NCBI RefSeq assembly: GCF_900089835.1
Contig: NZ_OANU01000023.1
Coordinates: 124,001 to 188,000, forward strand
Direction: 5' to 3'
Length of the DNA: 64,000 bases
Source: Vibrio thalassae
Lineage (GTDB): Bacteria > Pseudomonadota > Gammaproteobacteria > Enterobacterales > Vibrionaceae
Shown piece by piece: positions 54,690 through 64,000 of this stretch (positions within the stretch are counted from its first letter, which is position 1; each line of letters starts with the position of its first letter). The position numbers were made by a program, and so were the translations under genes. A model generated the notes under the pieces. That model had not been told where the DNA came from and ran no database searches. It saw nothing but the letters and a program-made list of their open reading frames with translations.

Positions 54690-55556
54690 TTACTTAGCTA
54701 AGCTCATCACGTCTTGATAAAGATCTGGGCGACGATCTCGGAACAGCCCCCAAGCATGACGCGCTTGCGCTGTAGCTTGTAGATCAATGTCTGCATAGAT
54801 GATGGTTTCACCCTCTCTTGGTGCTTCTGCTAACTTTGCGCCAGTATGATCGGTAATAAATGATGAGCCATAGAAGGTGGTTTCGATGCCATCATCCACC
54901 TCTACCCCAACGCGGTTGGACGCGATAACAGGGACAAGATTGGCCGCAGAGTGGCCTTGCATCGTGCGTTGCCAATGGTCACGTGAATCCAAAGATAAAT
55001 CTTGCGGCTCAGAACCAATAGCGGTTGGATATAAGATAGCTTCAGCGCCGTTGAGCACTAGACAACGTGCCAGTTCAGGGAACCATTGATCCCAACAAAT
55101 CCCCGCACCGAAAGTGCCGAACTGAGTCTTCCATACTTTAAATCCTGTATCACCAGGGCTGAAATAGTATTTCTCACTATAGCCAGGACCATCTGGAATA
55201 TGGGATTTGCGGTAGTTTTCTAGTACCGTACCGTCGGAGTCTATCATCACTAAAGAGTTGAAAAAGGTGTTTCCCGCTTTCTCAAAATAGCTCACTGGAA
55301 TAACGACATTCAGTTCTTTAGCAAGCACACTAAGCTCTTTGATCAGACGAGAGTTCTCCGTTTCTTCAGCAAGTTCAAAATACTTGGCTTCTTGCTTCTT
55401 ACAAAAGTAAGGCGCTGCCATGAGTTCCTGAGGGAGTATCACATTCGCACCATTTGCCGCAGCTTCGCGAATCGCACCTTTGATTTTTTCTAGATTCGCG
55501 TCTAAATCCCAAGTCTTGGTCAACTGCATCGCAGCAAATTTAACTACTCTACTCAT
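54690..55556 (-). CDS. aguB: N-carbamoylputrescine amidase
   Basis: Nitrilase-superfamily enzyme of 288 residues converting N-carbamoylputrescine to putrescine, CO2 and ammonia. The Glu-Lys-Cys triad is visible in ILPQELMAAPYF (Glu), YRKSHIPDGPGYSEKYYF (Lys) and AGICWDQWFPE (Cys). Together with aguA it feeds putrescine into the Puu enzymes of the same operon. Confidence 0.96.
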   Translation of the reverse strand: MSRVVKFAAMQLTKTWDLDANLEKIKGAIREAAANGANVILPQELMAAPYFCKKQEAKYFELAEETENSRLIKELSVLAKELNVVIPVSYFEKAGNTFFNSLVMIDSDGTVLENYRKSHIPDGPGYSEKYYFSPGDTGFKVWKTQFGTFGAGICWDQWFPELARCLVLNGAEAILYPTAIGSEPQDLSLDSRDHWQRTMQGHSAANLVPVIASNRVGVEVDDGIETTFYGSSFITDHTGAKLAEAPREGETIIYADIDLQATAQARHAWGLFRDRRPDLYQDVMSLAK

Positions 55557-55634
55557 CGGATCTTCCTTTATCTATTCTTTGTTTGAGGCTGACTGAGTGC
55601 CTGTCATTGCAGGCACTTCTCGTTGTGTTCTGAA

Positions 55635-56912
55635 TTAGATTGCAAGTTTATCGCGCAGGTTATAGTAAGCCGCGCCCATCGCTGTCATTGGGATAGCAAA
55701 GTGACGACCGCCAGGGAACGCTATGTGGGTCAAATCGGCAAAAGCATCAAATCGCTCTGCGTGTCCGGTTAGTGCTTCGGCCAATAATTTTCCAGCTAGG
55801 TGAGTACAAGTAACACCGTGACCACTGTAGCCCTGTAGATAATAAATGTTGTCCGCGAACGCACCGAATTGCGGCATGCGGGAATACGTCAGTAAGAAGT
55901 TACCCGTCCACTTATAATCAATGCCGATACCTTTGAGTTGTGGGAAGATCTTCTCCATCTTAGGACGAATGATGCCTTCGATGTTTTCTGGGTCGCGAGC
56001 ACCGTAAACGACACCACCACCGAATAGTAAGCGCTTGTCTGCGCTAAGACGAAAGTAATCCAACAGATAGTTGCAGTCTTCAACACAGTAATCTGATGGT
56101 AAGATCTCTTTAAGCTGAGCCTCTGAAAGCGGCTCTGTTGCCACGACTTGAGTACCGCAAGGTATTGCTTTGTTACTGATGTTTGGAGCAAGCCCGCCAA
56201 GATAGGCATTCCCAGCTAAAACGATGTATTTCGCTTTCACGCTGCCTTTTTCTGTATAAGCGACAGGATTGACGCCTTTTTCCAACCGTGTCACACCGGA
56301 TTGTTCGAAGATTTGTCCCCCGAGCGCCGTCACAGCCGCCGCTTCACCTAATGCCAGCTTGAGCGGATGAATATGACCGCCACGCATATCCAGCAAAGCG
56401 CCTTTATAAGCGCTTGTACCGACACCGGCTTCCACTTCACTTGCATCCATCATATGAAGCTGATCGTTGCCATAACGTTCCCAGTGCTTTTTGTGCTGTT
56501 CTAGACCTTGTAATTGCTTATGATTCAGAGCAGTAAACATCCCGCCCTGCTTGAAATCACAATCAATGTTATGTTTGTCGATAAGGCCGCGAATGATGTC
56601 TCCACCTTCAAAAATCATGTTACACAGTGCTTTGGCTTGCTTGTCACCATAGCGACTTTCAATCACATCTACGTCACGGCTATAACTGTTAACAATTTGA
56701 CCGCCATTACGACCTGTCGCACCAAAGCCAACCTTAGCGTTCTCCAACACCACAACCTTAAAGCCTTTTTCTGCCAAATGAAGCGCTGAAGACAGACCCG
56801 AGAACCCCGCGCCAACGACACACACATCACACTCGATATTGTCTTGTAGTTGTGGGTACTCACTTACATTTTGAATTGAGTGAGCATAATATGAATCAGT
56901 ATGTTTGTTCAT
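55635..56912 (-). CDS. puuB: Gamma-glutamylputrescine oxidoreductase
   Basis: FAD-dependent amine oxidase of the DAO family, 425 residues, oxidising gamma-glutamylputrescine to the aldehyde. The dinucleotide motif VCVVGAGFSGLSSALHLAEKG lies near residue 30 (shown in part), and GFGATGRNGGQIVNSYS follows. I chose ATG 56912 (MNKHTDSYYAHSIQN), supported by GAAAGGAAT; 38 upstream in-frame codons are not typical. It starts 31 bp after puuC. Confidence 0.92.
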   Translation of the reverse strand: MNKHTDSYYAHSIQNVSEYPQLQDNIECDVCVVGAGFSGLSSALHLAEKGFKVVVLENAKVGFGATGRNGGQIVNSYSRDVDVIESRYGDKQAKALCNMIFEGGDIIRGLIDKHNIDCDFKQGGMFTALNHKQLQGLEQHKKHWERYGNDQLHMMDASEVEAGVGTSAYKGALLDMRGGHIHPLKLALGEAAAVTALGGQIFEQSGVTRLEKGVNPVAYTEKGSVKAKYIVLAGNAYLGGLAPNISNKAIPCGTQVVATEPLSEAQLKEILPSDYCVEDCNYLLDYFRLSADKRLLFGGGVVYGARDPENIEGIIRPKMEKIFPQLKGIGIDYKWTGNFLLTYSRMPQFGAFADNIYYLQGYSGHGVTCTHLAGKLLAEALTGHAERFDAFADLTHIAFPGGRHFAIPMTAMGAAYYNLRDKLAI

Positions 56913-56943
56913 GGTTATATTCCTTTCGATTACTGCTTCAGGC

Positions 56944-58428
56944 TTAAGGTTGGAGACGAATCCATGTCGTCTTGGTTTCAGTGAATTTCTCGATGGCATG
57001 AATCGACTTGTCACGTCCATTACCACTCATTTTGAATCCACCAAATGGGACGGTCATATCGCCCTCGTTGTAGTTATTCACCCACACAGAGCCTGCTTGT
57101 AACTGTTTAGCCACTCGGTGTACGCGATTAATATTGTCACTCCATAGTGCTGCGCCTAAGCCATACTTGGAGTCATTGGCAATTTCGATGGCTTCTTGCT
57201 CTGTTTTAAATGGAATGACGCATAACACAGGTCCAAAAATCTCTTCTTGAGCCACGCGCATGCTATTGTCGACATTGTCGAGAATCACGGGAGCAATAAA
57301 AGCACCGTCACCGACTACGTCACCGCCACAGCGCAGCGTTGCCCCTGCCTCTTGACCAAGTTTGACGTAATCCAGCACTTTTTCTTTGTGCTCACGATCG
57401 ATAAGCGCCCCCATAGAAGACGTAGGGTCCATTGGATCTTTAGGCATGAACGATTGAGCAGCACTGATTACTTTATCGATAAATACATCTTTGATGCTTT
57501 CGTGAACCAAAAGGCGTGTTGCTGCTACGCATACTTCACCCTGGTTATAGAAACAGCCTGCCGCCGTTTCAGCAGCCGCTCGCTCCAGATCGGCATAATC
57601 TTCAAATACGATATTGGCGTTCTTGCCCCCCGCTTCGGCCCAAACACGTTTTAGGTTCGTTTCACCCGAGGCAATCATAAGATGACCAGCGACTCGGGTA
57701 GATCCAGTAAAGGTAATACAATCAACATCATCGTGGCGTGCCAGCGCTTCGCCCGCTTCATAACCATAACCAGTAATAACTTGAAAGACACCTGCTGGAA
57801 TACCAGCTTGATTTGCCAGCTTTCCTAGAAAGATTGCCGTCAGCGACGACTTTTCAGATGGTTTTAGAATAACGCTGTTACCTGCCGCTAACGCTGGACC
57901 TAATTTCCAACAACCAATCCATAGCGGGAAGTTCCATGGCACGACAGCAGCAACAACTCCGATCGCTTGATGAGAGATAAAGGCATGAACATCCTTTTCT
58001 GTTGGTGCCACTTCACCATACACTTTGTCGATAGCCTCGGCATACCAACGAATAGACTTTGCAGCACCGGGAATATCCGTTGACACGCTATGTGCGATCG
58101 GCTTACCAGTATCGAGCGTTTCCAGTAGCGCTAACTCTTCGATATTGTCATCTATGAGTGCGGCAAATTTTAACAATACGTCTTTACGTGCTGCTGGAGC
58201 AATTTGGCTCCATTCTCCTTGTTTAAATGCTTGTCTGGCGTAATCTACAGCACAATCAACATCGGCAGCTTGGCAGCGCGCAATGTTGGCAATGATTTCA
58301 TCGGTAGCTGGGTTGACAACCTCTAGCGTTTTGCCATCTACTGCTGCGGTGTACTCACCGTTTAGAAATGCTCTTTGCTCAATATTTAGAGCATTTCGTT
58401 GTTCAATCCATTGTTGCTGCGTTTTCAT
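56944..58428 (-). CDS. puuC: Gamma-glutamyl-gamma-aminobutyraldehyde dehydrogenase
   Basis: Aldehyde dehydrogenase of 494 residues. The NAD site (PWNFPLWIGCWKLGPALAAGN, ITFTGSTRVAG), the catalytic Glu (WAEAGGKNANIVFEDYAD) and Cys (NQGEVCVAATRLLVH) are intact. Operon position between puuR and puuB identifies it as PuuC rather than another ALDH; it converts the aldehyde made by PuuB to gamma-glutamyl-GABA. Confidence 0.93.
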   Translation of the reverse strand: MKTQQQWIEQRNALNIEQRAFLNGEYTAAVDGKTLEVVNPATDEIIANIARCQAADVDCAVDYARQAFKQGEWSQIAPAARKDVLLKFAALIDDNIEELALLETLDTGKPIAHSVSTDIPGAAKSIRWYAEAIDKVYGEVAPTEKDVHAFISHQAIGVVAAVVPWNFPLWIGCWKLGPALAAGNSVILKPSEKSSLTAIFLGKLANQAGIPAGVFQVITGYGYEAGEALARHDDVDCITFTGSTRVAGHLMIASGETNLKRVWAEAGGKNANIVFEDYADLERAAAETAAGCFYNQGEVCVAATRLLVHESIKDVFIDKVISAAQSFMPKDPMDPTSSMGALIDREHKEKVLDYVKLGQEAGATLRCGGDVVGDGAFIAPVILDNVDNSMRVAQEEIFGPVLCVIPFKTEQEAIEIANDSKYGLGAALWSDNINRVHRVAKQLQAGSVWVNNYNEGDMTVPFGGFKMSGNGRDKSIHAIEKFTETKTTWIRLQP

Positions 58429-58454
58429 ACGCTCTCCTTGCTTACCTCAAGGCG

Positions 58455-59012
58455 CTAGAATGCTTTGGGCGTGTGTGCACTTATCATTCTGCAAGCCTTA
58501 TCGGAGTGATTAGTAAATTTATGCGGGATAGTCGTATCAATAACGTAGGACTCCCCCGCCTTTATTAGGTAGGTTTCTCCGTTATACTCAAGTTCAACTT
58601 CACCACTTAATACCGTGCCGACTTCTTCACCTTCGTGTTTGATATTAGAGGAGCCCGTTGTACTGTTAGGAGCATACTCTTCAATCAGAAAGCCGATTTC
58701 TTGCTTATTGCTGCCATTGTTAACCAACTTCATTGAGACATTTTCACTGCCTATTTCAATGAGATCTTCTGGTTTAATCACGACCTTTATTTCTTTATTC
58801 TCTTGTTGCTCAAACGTAAAAAACTCAGAAAGAGACAACGAAAAAACGTTCACTATTTTTTGCAAAGAACTCACCGAAGGACTTACTTTGCCATTCTCGA
58901 TTGAGGAAATAGCGCTGTGGGTAATGCCTGCTCTTTCTGCCAACTCTCGCTGTGAAAGTCCGCGCTCTTTTCTTAGTTGAGCGATATTTTTACCAATCTG
59001 GTGGTTATCCAT
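58455..59012 (-). CDS. puuR: Putrescine-pathway repressor
   Basis: Regulator of 185 residues with an N-terminal HTH of the Xre type (IAQLRKERGLSQRELAERAG, THSAISSIENGKVSPSVSSL) and a C-terminal cupin (EEVGTVLSGEVELEYNGETY) that would sense the polyamine. ATG 59012 is chosen (MDNHQIGKN) because it begins directly before the HTH. It lies inside the operon, 16 bp after puuD, so its expression is autoregulated if it binds the puuD-puuA region. Confidence 0.93.
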   Translation of the reverse strand: MDNHQIGKNIAQLRKERGLSQRELAERAGITHSAISSIENGKVSPSVSSLQKIVNVFSLSLSEFFTFEQQENKEIKVVIKPEDLIEIGSENVSMKLVNNGSNKQEIGFLIEEYAPNSTTGSSNIKHEGEEVGTVLSGEVELEYNGETYLIKAGESYVIDTTIPHKFTNHSDKACRMISAHTPKAF

Positions 59013-59028
59013 GCATTCAGCCTCTAAG

Positions 59029-59775
59029 TTACTTTGAAGCTGACATAATAAATTCTTTAAATAAAATTTGTGAGAAATGATTGTGTGTCGCTTGCCATTC
59101 TGGGTGCCACTGCACGCCAACAAAATATTTTTGACCAGGCAAACTAAACGCTTCTACCAGACCATCAGGCGCTCTAGCTTCTACTTTCAGTGTTGCCGCC
59201 AACTTTTCAACCCCCTGATTATGAAGAGTATTTACTTCAAATCTCTCTATTTGATTCCACTTCGCTTTGACTAACCATTGTTGGAATACGCCGTCATTTT
59301 CAACATGGACAAAATGAGCTGGCGCGTATTTCTCATTGAAATCTTTTGATTCGCTTTCACGATGATCATCGAATCCCGCTTCATGTACTGCTGGGTTTAA
59401 GCTGCCGCCTAGCGCCACGTTCATCTCTTGGAACCCACGACAAACACCAAGACATGGGATGTTCATATCTATTGCACGACGTATCAGCTGAATCGCTAAC
59501 TCGTCCCGCGCCTCGTCTTTCTTTAGTTCCTCATGGGTAGCGTTGTAACGATAAGGCGCAACATTAGAATGACTTCCCGGGAATAACAGCCCGTCACATA
59601 CCGCCAATATTTTCTCTAATTCGCTTTCTTCTATTACCGATGGAAGAATAATGGGTATGCCACCGAAATCTTTCACAGCTTGAAGGTAAAACTCATTCAA
59701 TGCCTGTATCTGATATCCAGCGAGCTCTTTCTGGCAGCTTATGAGTCCTATTATTGGCTTTCTTATCTCAGACAT
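59029..59775 (-). CDS. puuD: Gamma-glutamyl-GABA hydrolase
   Basis: Class I glutamine-amidotransferase-type hydrolase of 248 residues, releasing GABA and glutamate from gamma-glutamyl-GABA. The nucleophile Cys is in CLGVCRGFQEMNVALGG, and the His/Glu pair is in GVQWHPEWQ near the C-terminus. ATG 59775 (MSEIRKPIIGL) is favoured over an upstream 14-codon extension. First gene of the eight-gene minus-strand operon. Confidence 0.94.
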   Translation of the reverse strand: MSEIRKPIIGLISCQKELAGYQIQALNEFYLQAVKDFGGIPIILPSVIEESELEKILAVCDGLLFPGSHSNVAPYRYNATHEELKKDEARDELAIQLIRRAIDMNIPCLGVCRGFQEMNVALGGSLNPAVHEAGFDDHRESESKDFNEKYAPAHFVHVENDGVFQQWLVKAKWNQIERFEVNTLHNQGVEKLAATLKVEARAPDGLVEAFSLPGQKYFVGVQWHPEWQATHNHFSQILFKEFIMSASK

Positions 59776-60123
59776 TGTCACACTCACGTTCGATTTATTT
59801 AACAAATAACCGTACAATCCATGTACAAAATTATCAACACTAGTGTTCTAAATAGGTTCCATTTCGTGACTTCGACCTCTATTTTGTTCAAAAAAAAAGC
59901 TAATTTCGCTCGATACATTGAGCAAAAGACGATCAGCTGTTACAAATTAGTTAACACTTAACACGATTGGAATAATAATCGTGATGCACAAATATCAATA
60001 AAAACAACAATATAAGTTTATAAAGCAGCCAAGAGCCTCATTTAGAAAATGGGCTTTGTGTTCATTTTGTTAAACACTTAGCGAATTATTGTTCGAAACA
60101 TGAGGCCACTAGGAGTAGTAAAG
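59776..60123. promoter_or_regulatory. Divergent puuD-puuA control region
   Basis: 348 bp with both promoters. ATTTTGTTCA (59881-59890) and ATTTTGTTAA (60064-60073) resemble parts of the PuuR-recognised AT-rich motif as I recall it, and may be operators. No other feature is seen. Confidence 0.4.
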
Positions 60124-61470
60124 ATGGATACCTATTTACAGGAAGTTAAAAATTTTAGACAAAGTTGGCCAGAAATTAAGTACGTTGACCTTATATTCAC
60201 TGATGTAAACGCCACGCCTCGTGGTAAGCGAATCCCTGTAGATTCGTTGGAGAAGTTAGTAAAAGGGGTCGCTCTTCCTCTTTCTACTATTACTCTCGAT
60301 ACTAAGGGGGCTGTGGTCGAATCTGCCGGCCTGGGCGAAGATTTGGGCGAGCCCGACAATCTTTGTTTCCCTGTCGCAGGCACACTTCTGCCAACTGCCA
60401 AAGACGGCACCGGACAGCTTCTATTAAATATGATGGAAGATGACGGTAAAACGCCTCACCGTCTTTTTATTCGTAACATCATCGACCGTATGTTGAATAC
60501 ATTGCATTCGAAAGGCATGTTTCCCGTTGTCGCTCTTGAACTTGAGTTCTATCTGATCGACAAAGAGCGCGGCGAAAATGGCGAACTGCAAACGGCCATC
60601 AATCCAACAAAGAATAGACGTGAAACAGACACTGAAGTCTACGATGTTGACGGACTGGATGATTATGCTGATTTCTTAGCAGAGCTAAACCTAGCGGCGA
60701 CTGAACAAGGTTTACATACCGCAGGGGCGCTGTCTGAATCTGCACCAGGCCAGTTTGAAATCAACTTCGATCACTCTCAAGACGTACTGCGTGTGTGCGA
60801 TGAAATCATTTTTTCTAAGCGTCTTATTAAGCAAATCGCCCACAAACACGGCTTTGATGCCACTTTCATGGCCAAACCTTTCCTTGAAGAAGCAGGCAAC
60901 GGGCAACACATGCACATCAGCCTTATTGATGATCAGGGTGATAACCTGTTTACCAACAAAGAAGACGACACTGCAAGTCCACTGTTCTACCGAACGATGG
61001 CCGCCATGTTGTCACAGATTTCGGATGCGATGGCGCTGTTATGCCCTAATGTAAACTCTTACCGCCGCTTTGTGCCTGGTGCCTACGTACCAACGAAAGC
61101 AGACTGGGGTGAGAACCATCGAGGCGTCGCCCTTCGTGTTCCAATTAGCGATGGTAAAAACCGTCGTATTGAACACCGCATCGCAGGTGCGGATGTCAAT
61201 CCATACATTCTCGCTGCAGTAGTACTTTCAGCCGTATTAGCGAGTGATAACTATACCCAAGACCAATGCCCACCAGCTCTTAGCGACAACGCCGTAGACT
61301 TGCCAACACGCATGTCTGATGCACTGACTCAGCTTGAAGCCAGTGAATTAGGAGCGTTTTTCTCGCAAGACTTTATTGACATGTATCTCGCTTGTAAACG
61401 AAGTGAACTGGCCGAATTCGAACGCATAATTACGCCGTTAGAAATTGATTGGATGCTTCACTCTGCATAA
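60124..61470 (+). CDS. puuA: Glutamate-putrescine ligase
   Basis: Glutamine-synthetase-family ligase of 448 residues joining glutamate to putrescine. GS motifs: VALELEFYLID near residue 140, ESAPGQFEINFDHSQD near residue 210, GNGQHMHISLID near residue 260, and NRRIEHRIAGADVNPYILAA near residue 350. ATG 60124 with AGGAG 8 bp upstream is chosen over 60100. It is divergent from the rest of the pathway and followed by the broken NhaC gene. Confidence 0.95.
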   Translation: MDTYLQEVKNFRQSWPEIKYVDLIFTDVNATPRGKRIPVDSLEKLVKGVALPLSTITLDTKGAVVESAGLGEDLGEPDNLCFPVAGTLLPTAKDGTGQLLLNMMEDDGKTPHRLFIRNIIDRMLNTLHSKGMFPVVALELEFYLIDKERGENGELQTAINPTKNRRETDTEVYDVDGLDDYADFLAELNLAATEQGLHTAGALSESAPGQFEINFDHSQDVLRVCDEIIFSKRLIKQIAHKHGFDATFMAKPFLEEAGNGQHMHISLIDDQGDNLFTNKEDDTASPLFYRTMAAMLSQISDAMALLCPNVNSYRRFVPGAYVPTKADWGENHRGVALRVPISDGKNRRIEHRIAGADVNPYILAAVVLSAVLASDNYTQDQCPPALSDNAVDLPTRMSDALTQLEASELGAFFSQDFIDMYLACKRSELAEFERIITPLEIDWMLHSA

Positions 61471-61487
61471 CAAAAGGAATGAGTTGT

Positions 61488-62881
61488 ATGGCTACGCAGA
61501 CAAAGGCGCTGGAGGCGCCGCTCAAAATAAGCAGTAAGCACCTGGCGGTTAGCCCTGTTACCGACATCGTTAGTACTGGTATTTGCACTAACCACACACC
61601 GCACTGTTGAAGTTCTATTTAGTGGCACCATTGCTGGCGTGTTACTACTCGATCCCACTCAAGCCGTTGAGCAAATCGTTGGCATTTCAATGGATGTGAT
61701 GATGAATGAAACCATTGCATGGATCATTCTCGTCTGCGGTCTAATGGGCGGGCTGATTGCTGTTTTGGAAAAAGGCGGCAGTATTCTTAGCTTCAGCGAT
61801 ATGCTGGTCAATAAGGTCAAAAGTCGAAATCAGTCGCTACTGATGACTTTCCTCTTAGGCATTCTTATTTTTATCGATGATTACTTAAATGCGATTGCCA
61901 TTTCGTCTTCTATGAAAAAAATCACGGATGGCTACCAAGTCTCTCGAGAAAAGCTAGCCTATCTGGTGGACTCAACCGCTGCGCCTATCTGTATTCTTGT
62001 TCCAATTTCAACATGGGCGATTTTCTTTAGTTCACTTCTCGAGGCCAACGATGTCGCAGAGCCTGGACAAGGCATTGCCGCTTATATCCAAGCGATTCCT
62101 TATATGGCTTACGGGTGGGTAACATTGGCGATTGTTTTCCTTGTTGCCATCGGTAAAATGCCAGATCTCGGTGCAATGAAAAAGGCCGAAGAGCGTGCTA
62201 GAAATGATCAAGTCAAACCAGATGGTGCGACAGACATCGACTTTGGTGCTGATATCAAAGCGCACTCCAATCCGACTATGGGGCTGATTAATTTCCTACT
62301 GCCAATGGTGGTACCGGTTGGCGCCTCTTGGTATTTTGGTATCGACTTGTTAGCGGGTGTTTTTGTCGCGATTGTCTTTACCATCTGCTTCTACGGCATC
62401 CAAAAACTGGTCACGATGAATGAGCTGTTTGACGCAGTATACGATGGCATTAAAGTGATGCTACTGCCATTAGCAACGGTTATTGGCGGCTTTATGCTCA
62501 AGAGTGTTAATGACTCATTAGGCCTCACACAATTTGTTATCGAAACGGTAAGCCCTTACCATCGGCACAATACTTCCCCGCTTTGATCTTCTTAGTGACT
62601 GGCGGTCTGGTGTTTGCTTCCGCTTCTTCTTGGGGCACGTTCGCTGTTGCTATGCCGATCATTCTGCCTTTGGCAGAGCAAATTGGCGTACCACTGCATC
62701 TAACTACGCAGCAATGCTGTCCGCATCGGCAGCAGGAAGCCACTCCTGCTTCTTTAGTGACTCTACCGTCCTCTCCGCTCAAGGTTCTGGCTGCACATCA
62801 ATGCAACATGCCATTACCCAGTTCCCTTACGCATTGATTGGTATTGTCGCCACCACATTATTCTTTATTGTCGTTGCCTAG
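61488..62881 (+). pseudogene. NhaC-type Na+/H+ antiporter with three frameshifts
   Basis: Starts at ATG 61488 with a good AAAGGAATGAG site. The frame breaks near 61541, where an extra base (CACCTGG) would hide LALLPTSLVLVFALTTHRTV. It breaks again near 62562, where one base is lost before SAQYFPALIFLVTGG, and near 62702, where one base is lost before YAAMLSASAAGSHSC. The final frame ends in TAG at 62881 (IGIVATTLFFIVVA). Restored, it would be about 464 residues with NhaC-like helices. It may once have worked with puuA in polyamine or ion exchange. The shifts are not in homopolymers. Confidence 0.85.

Positions 62882-64000
<1,119 letters not shown>

Overview
The window reads as Vibrio DNA, probably the second chromosome of a Harveyi-clade-like marine species. 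This rests on gene families and arrangements I recognise (phhA-phhB beside acetoacetyl-CoA synthetase, a vctPDGC-type siderophore transporter, scrR/scrK/scrB, an agu-puu-gab polyamine block, katG) and on moderate base composition. No rRNA, tRNA, CRISPR array, prophage or insertion sequence is visible. I ran no database search, so species and orthology are inference.

Layout. 1-3.8 kb: RND efflux permease (cut by the window edge) and its membrane fusion protein. 4-7.3 kb: phhB-phhA divergent from acetoacetyl-CoA synthetase, with a TyrR-type box between them. 7.4-10.1 kb: family-2 glycosyltransferase, an unusual DedA membrane protein fused to a TetR-type DNA-binding domain, a GlpM-like protein and a hypothetical. 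10.2-20.8 kb: a LacI-controlled carbohydrate locus with a sugar ABC importer, a GH13_18 phosphorylase, a GT4 glycosyltransferase and a phosphomannomutase; two identical palindromic operators lie in the divergent intergenic region. The set fits handling of glucosylglycerate or mannosylglucosylglycerate-type compatible solutes. 20.9-24.6 kb: catechol-siderophore-type ABC transporter. 24.9-34.3 kb: GntR regulator, DUF808 protein, 2Fe-2S-like protein, two MFS exporters, an AraC regulator, an ABC-F ATPase and a PatB/MalY enzyme. 34.4-37.5 kb: SigZ-like sigma factor with a DUF1501/DUF1800 pair. 37.6-42.2 kb: M23 endopeptidase, stand-alone CBM48 protein and YjiH-like membrane protein. 42.2-44.6 kb: decayed ORF, 7-bp tandem repeat, porin and its long AT-rich leader, small 58-aa gene. 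44.8-48.4 kb: sucrose locus in which scrB is broken and fused against a GntR stump, while scrR and scrK are intact. 48.5-50.4 kb: acetyltransferase and manA. 50.8-62.9 kb: an eight-gene operon (puuD-puuR-puuC-puuB-aguB-aguA-gabD-gabT) divergent from puuA and a triply frameshifted NhaC antiporter. Together these encode a continuous route from agmatine through putrescine and GABA to succinate. 63.25 kb to the end: the start of katG.

The strongest candidates for something not well described are the DedA-TetR fusion (a possible membrane-tethered regulator), the LacI-controlled phosphorylase/GT4/PMM locus including its interrupted small ORF, and the SigZ-DUF1501-DUF1800 neighbourhood. Pseudogene decay is clear in scrB and the NhaC gene.
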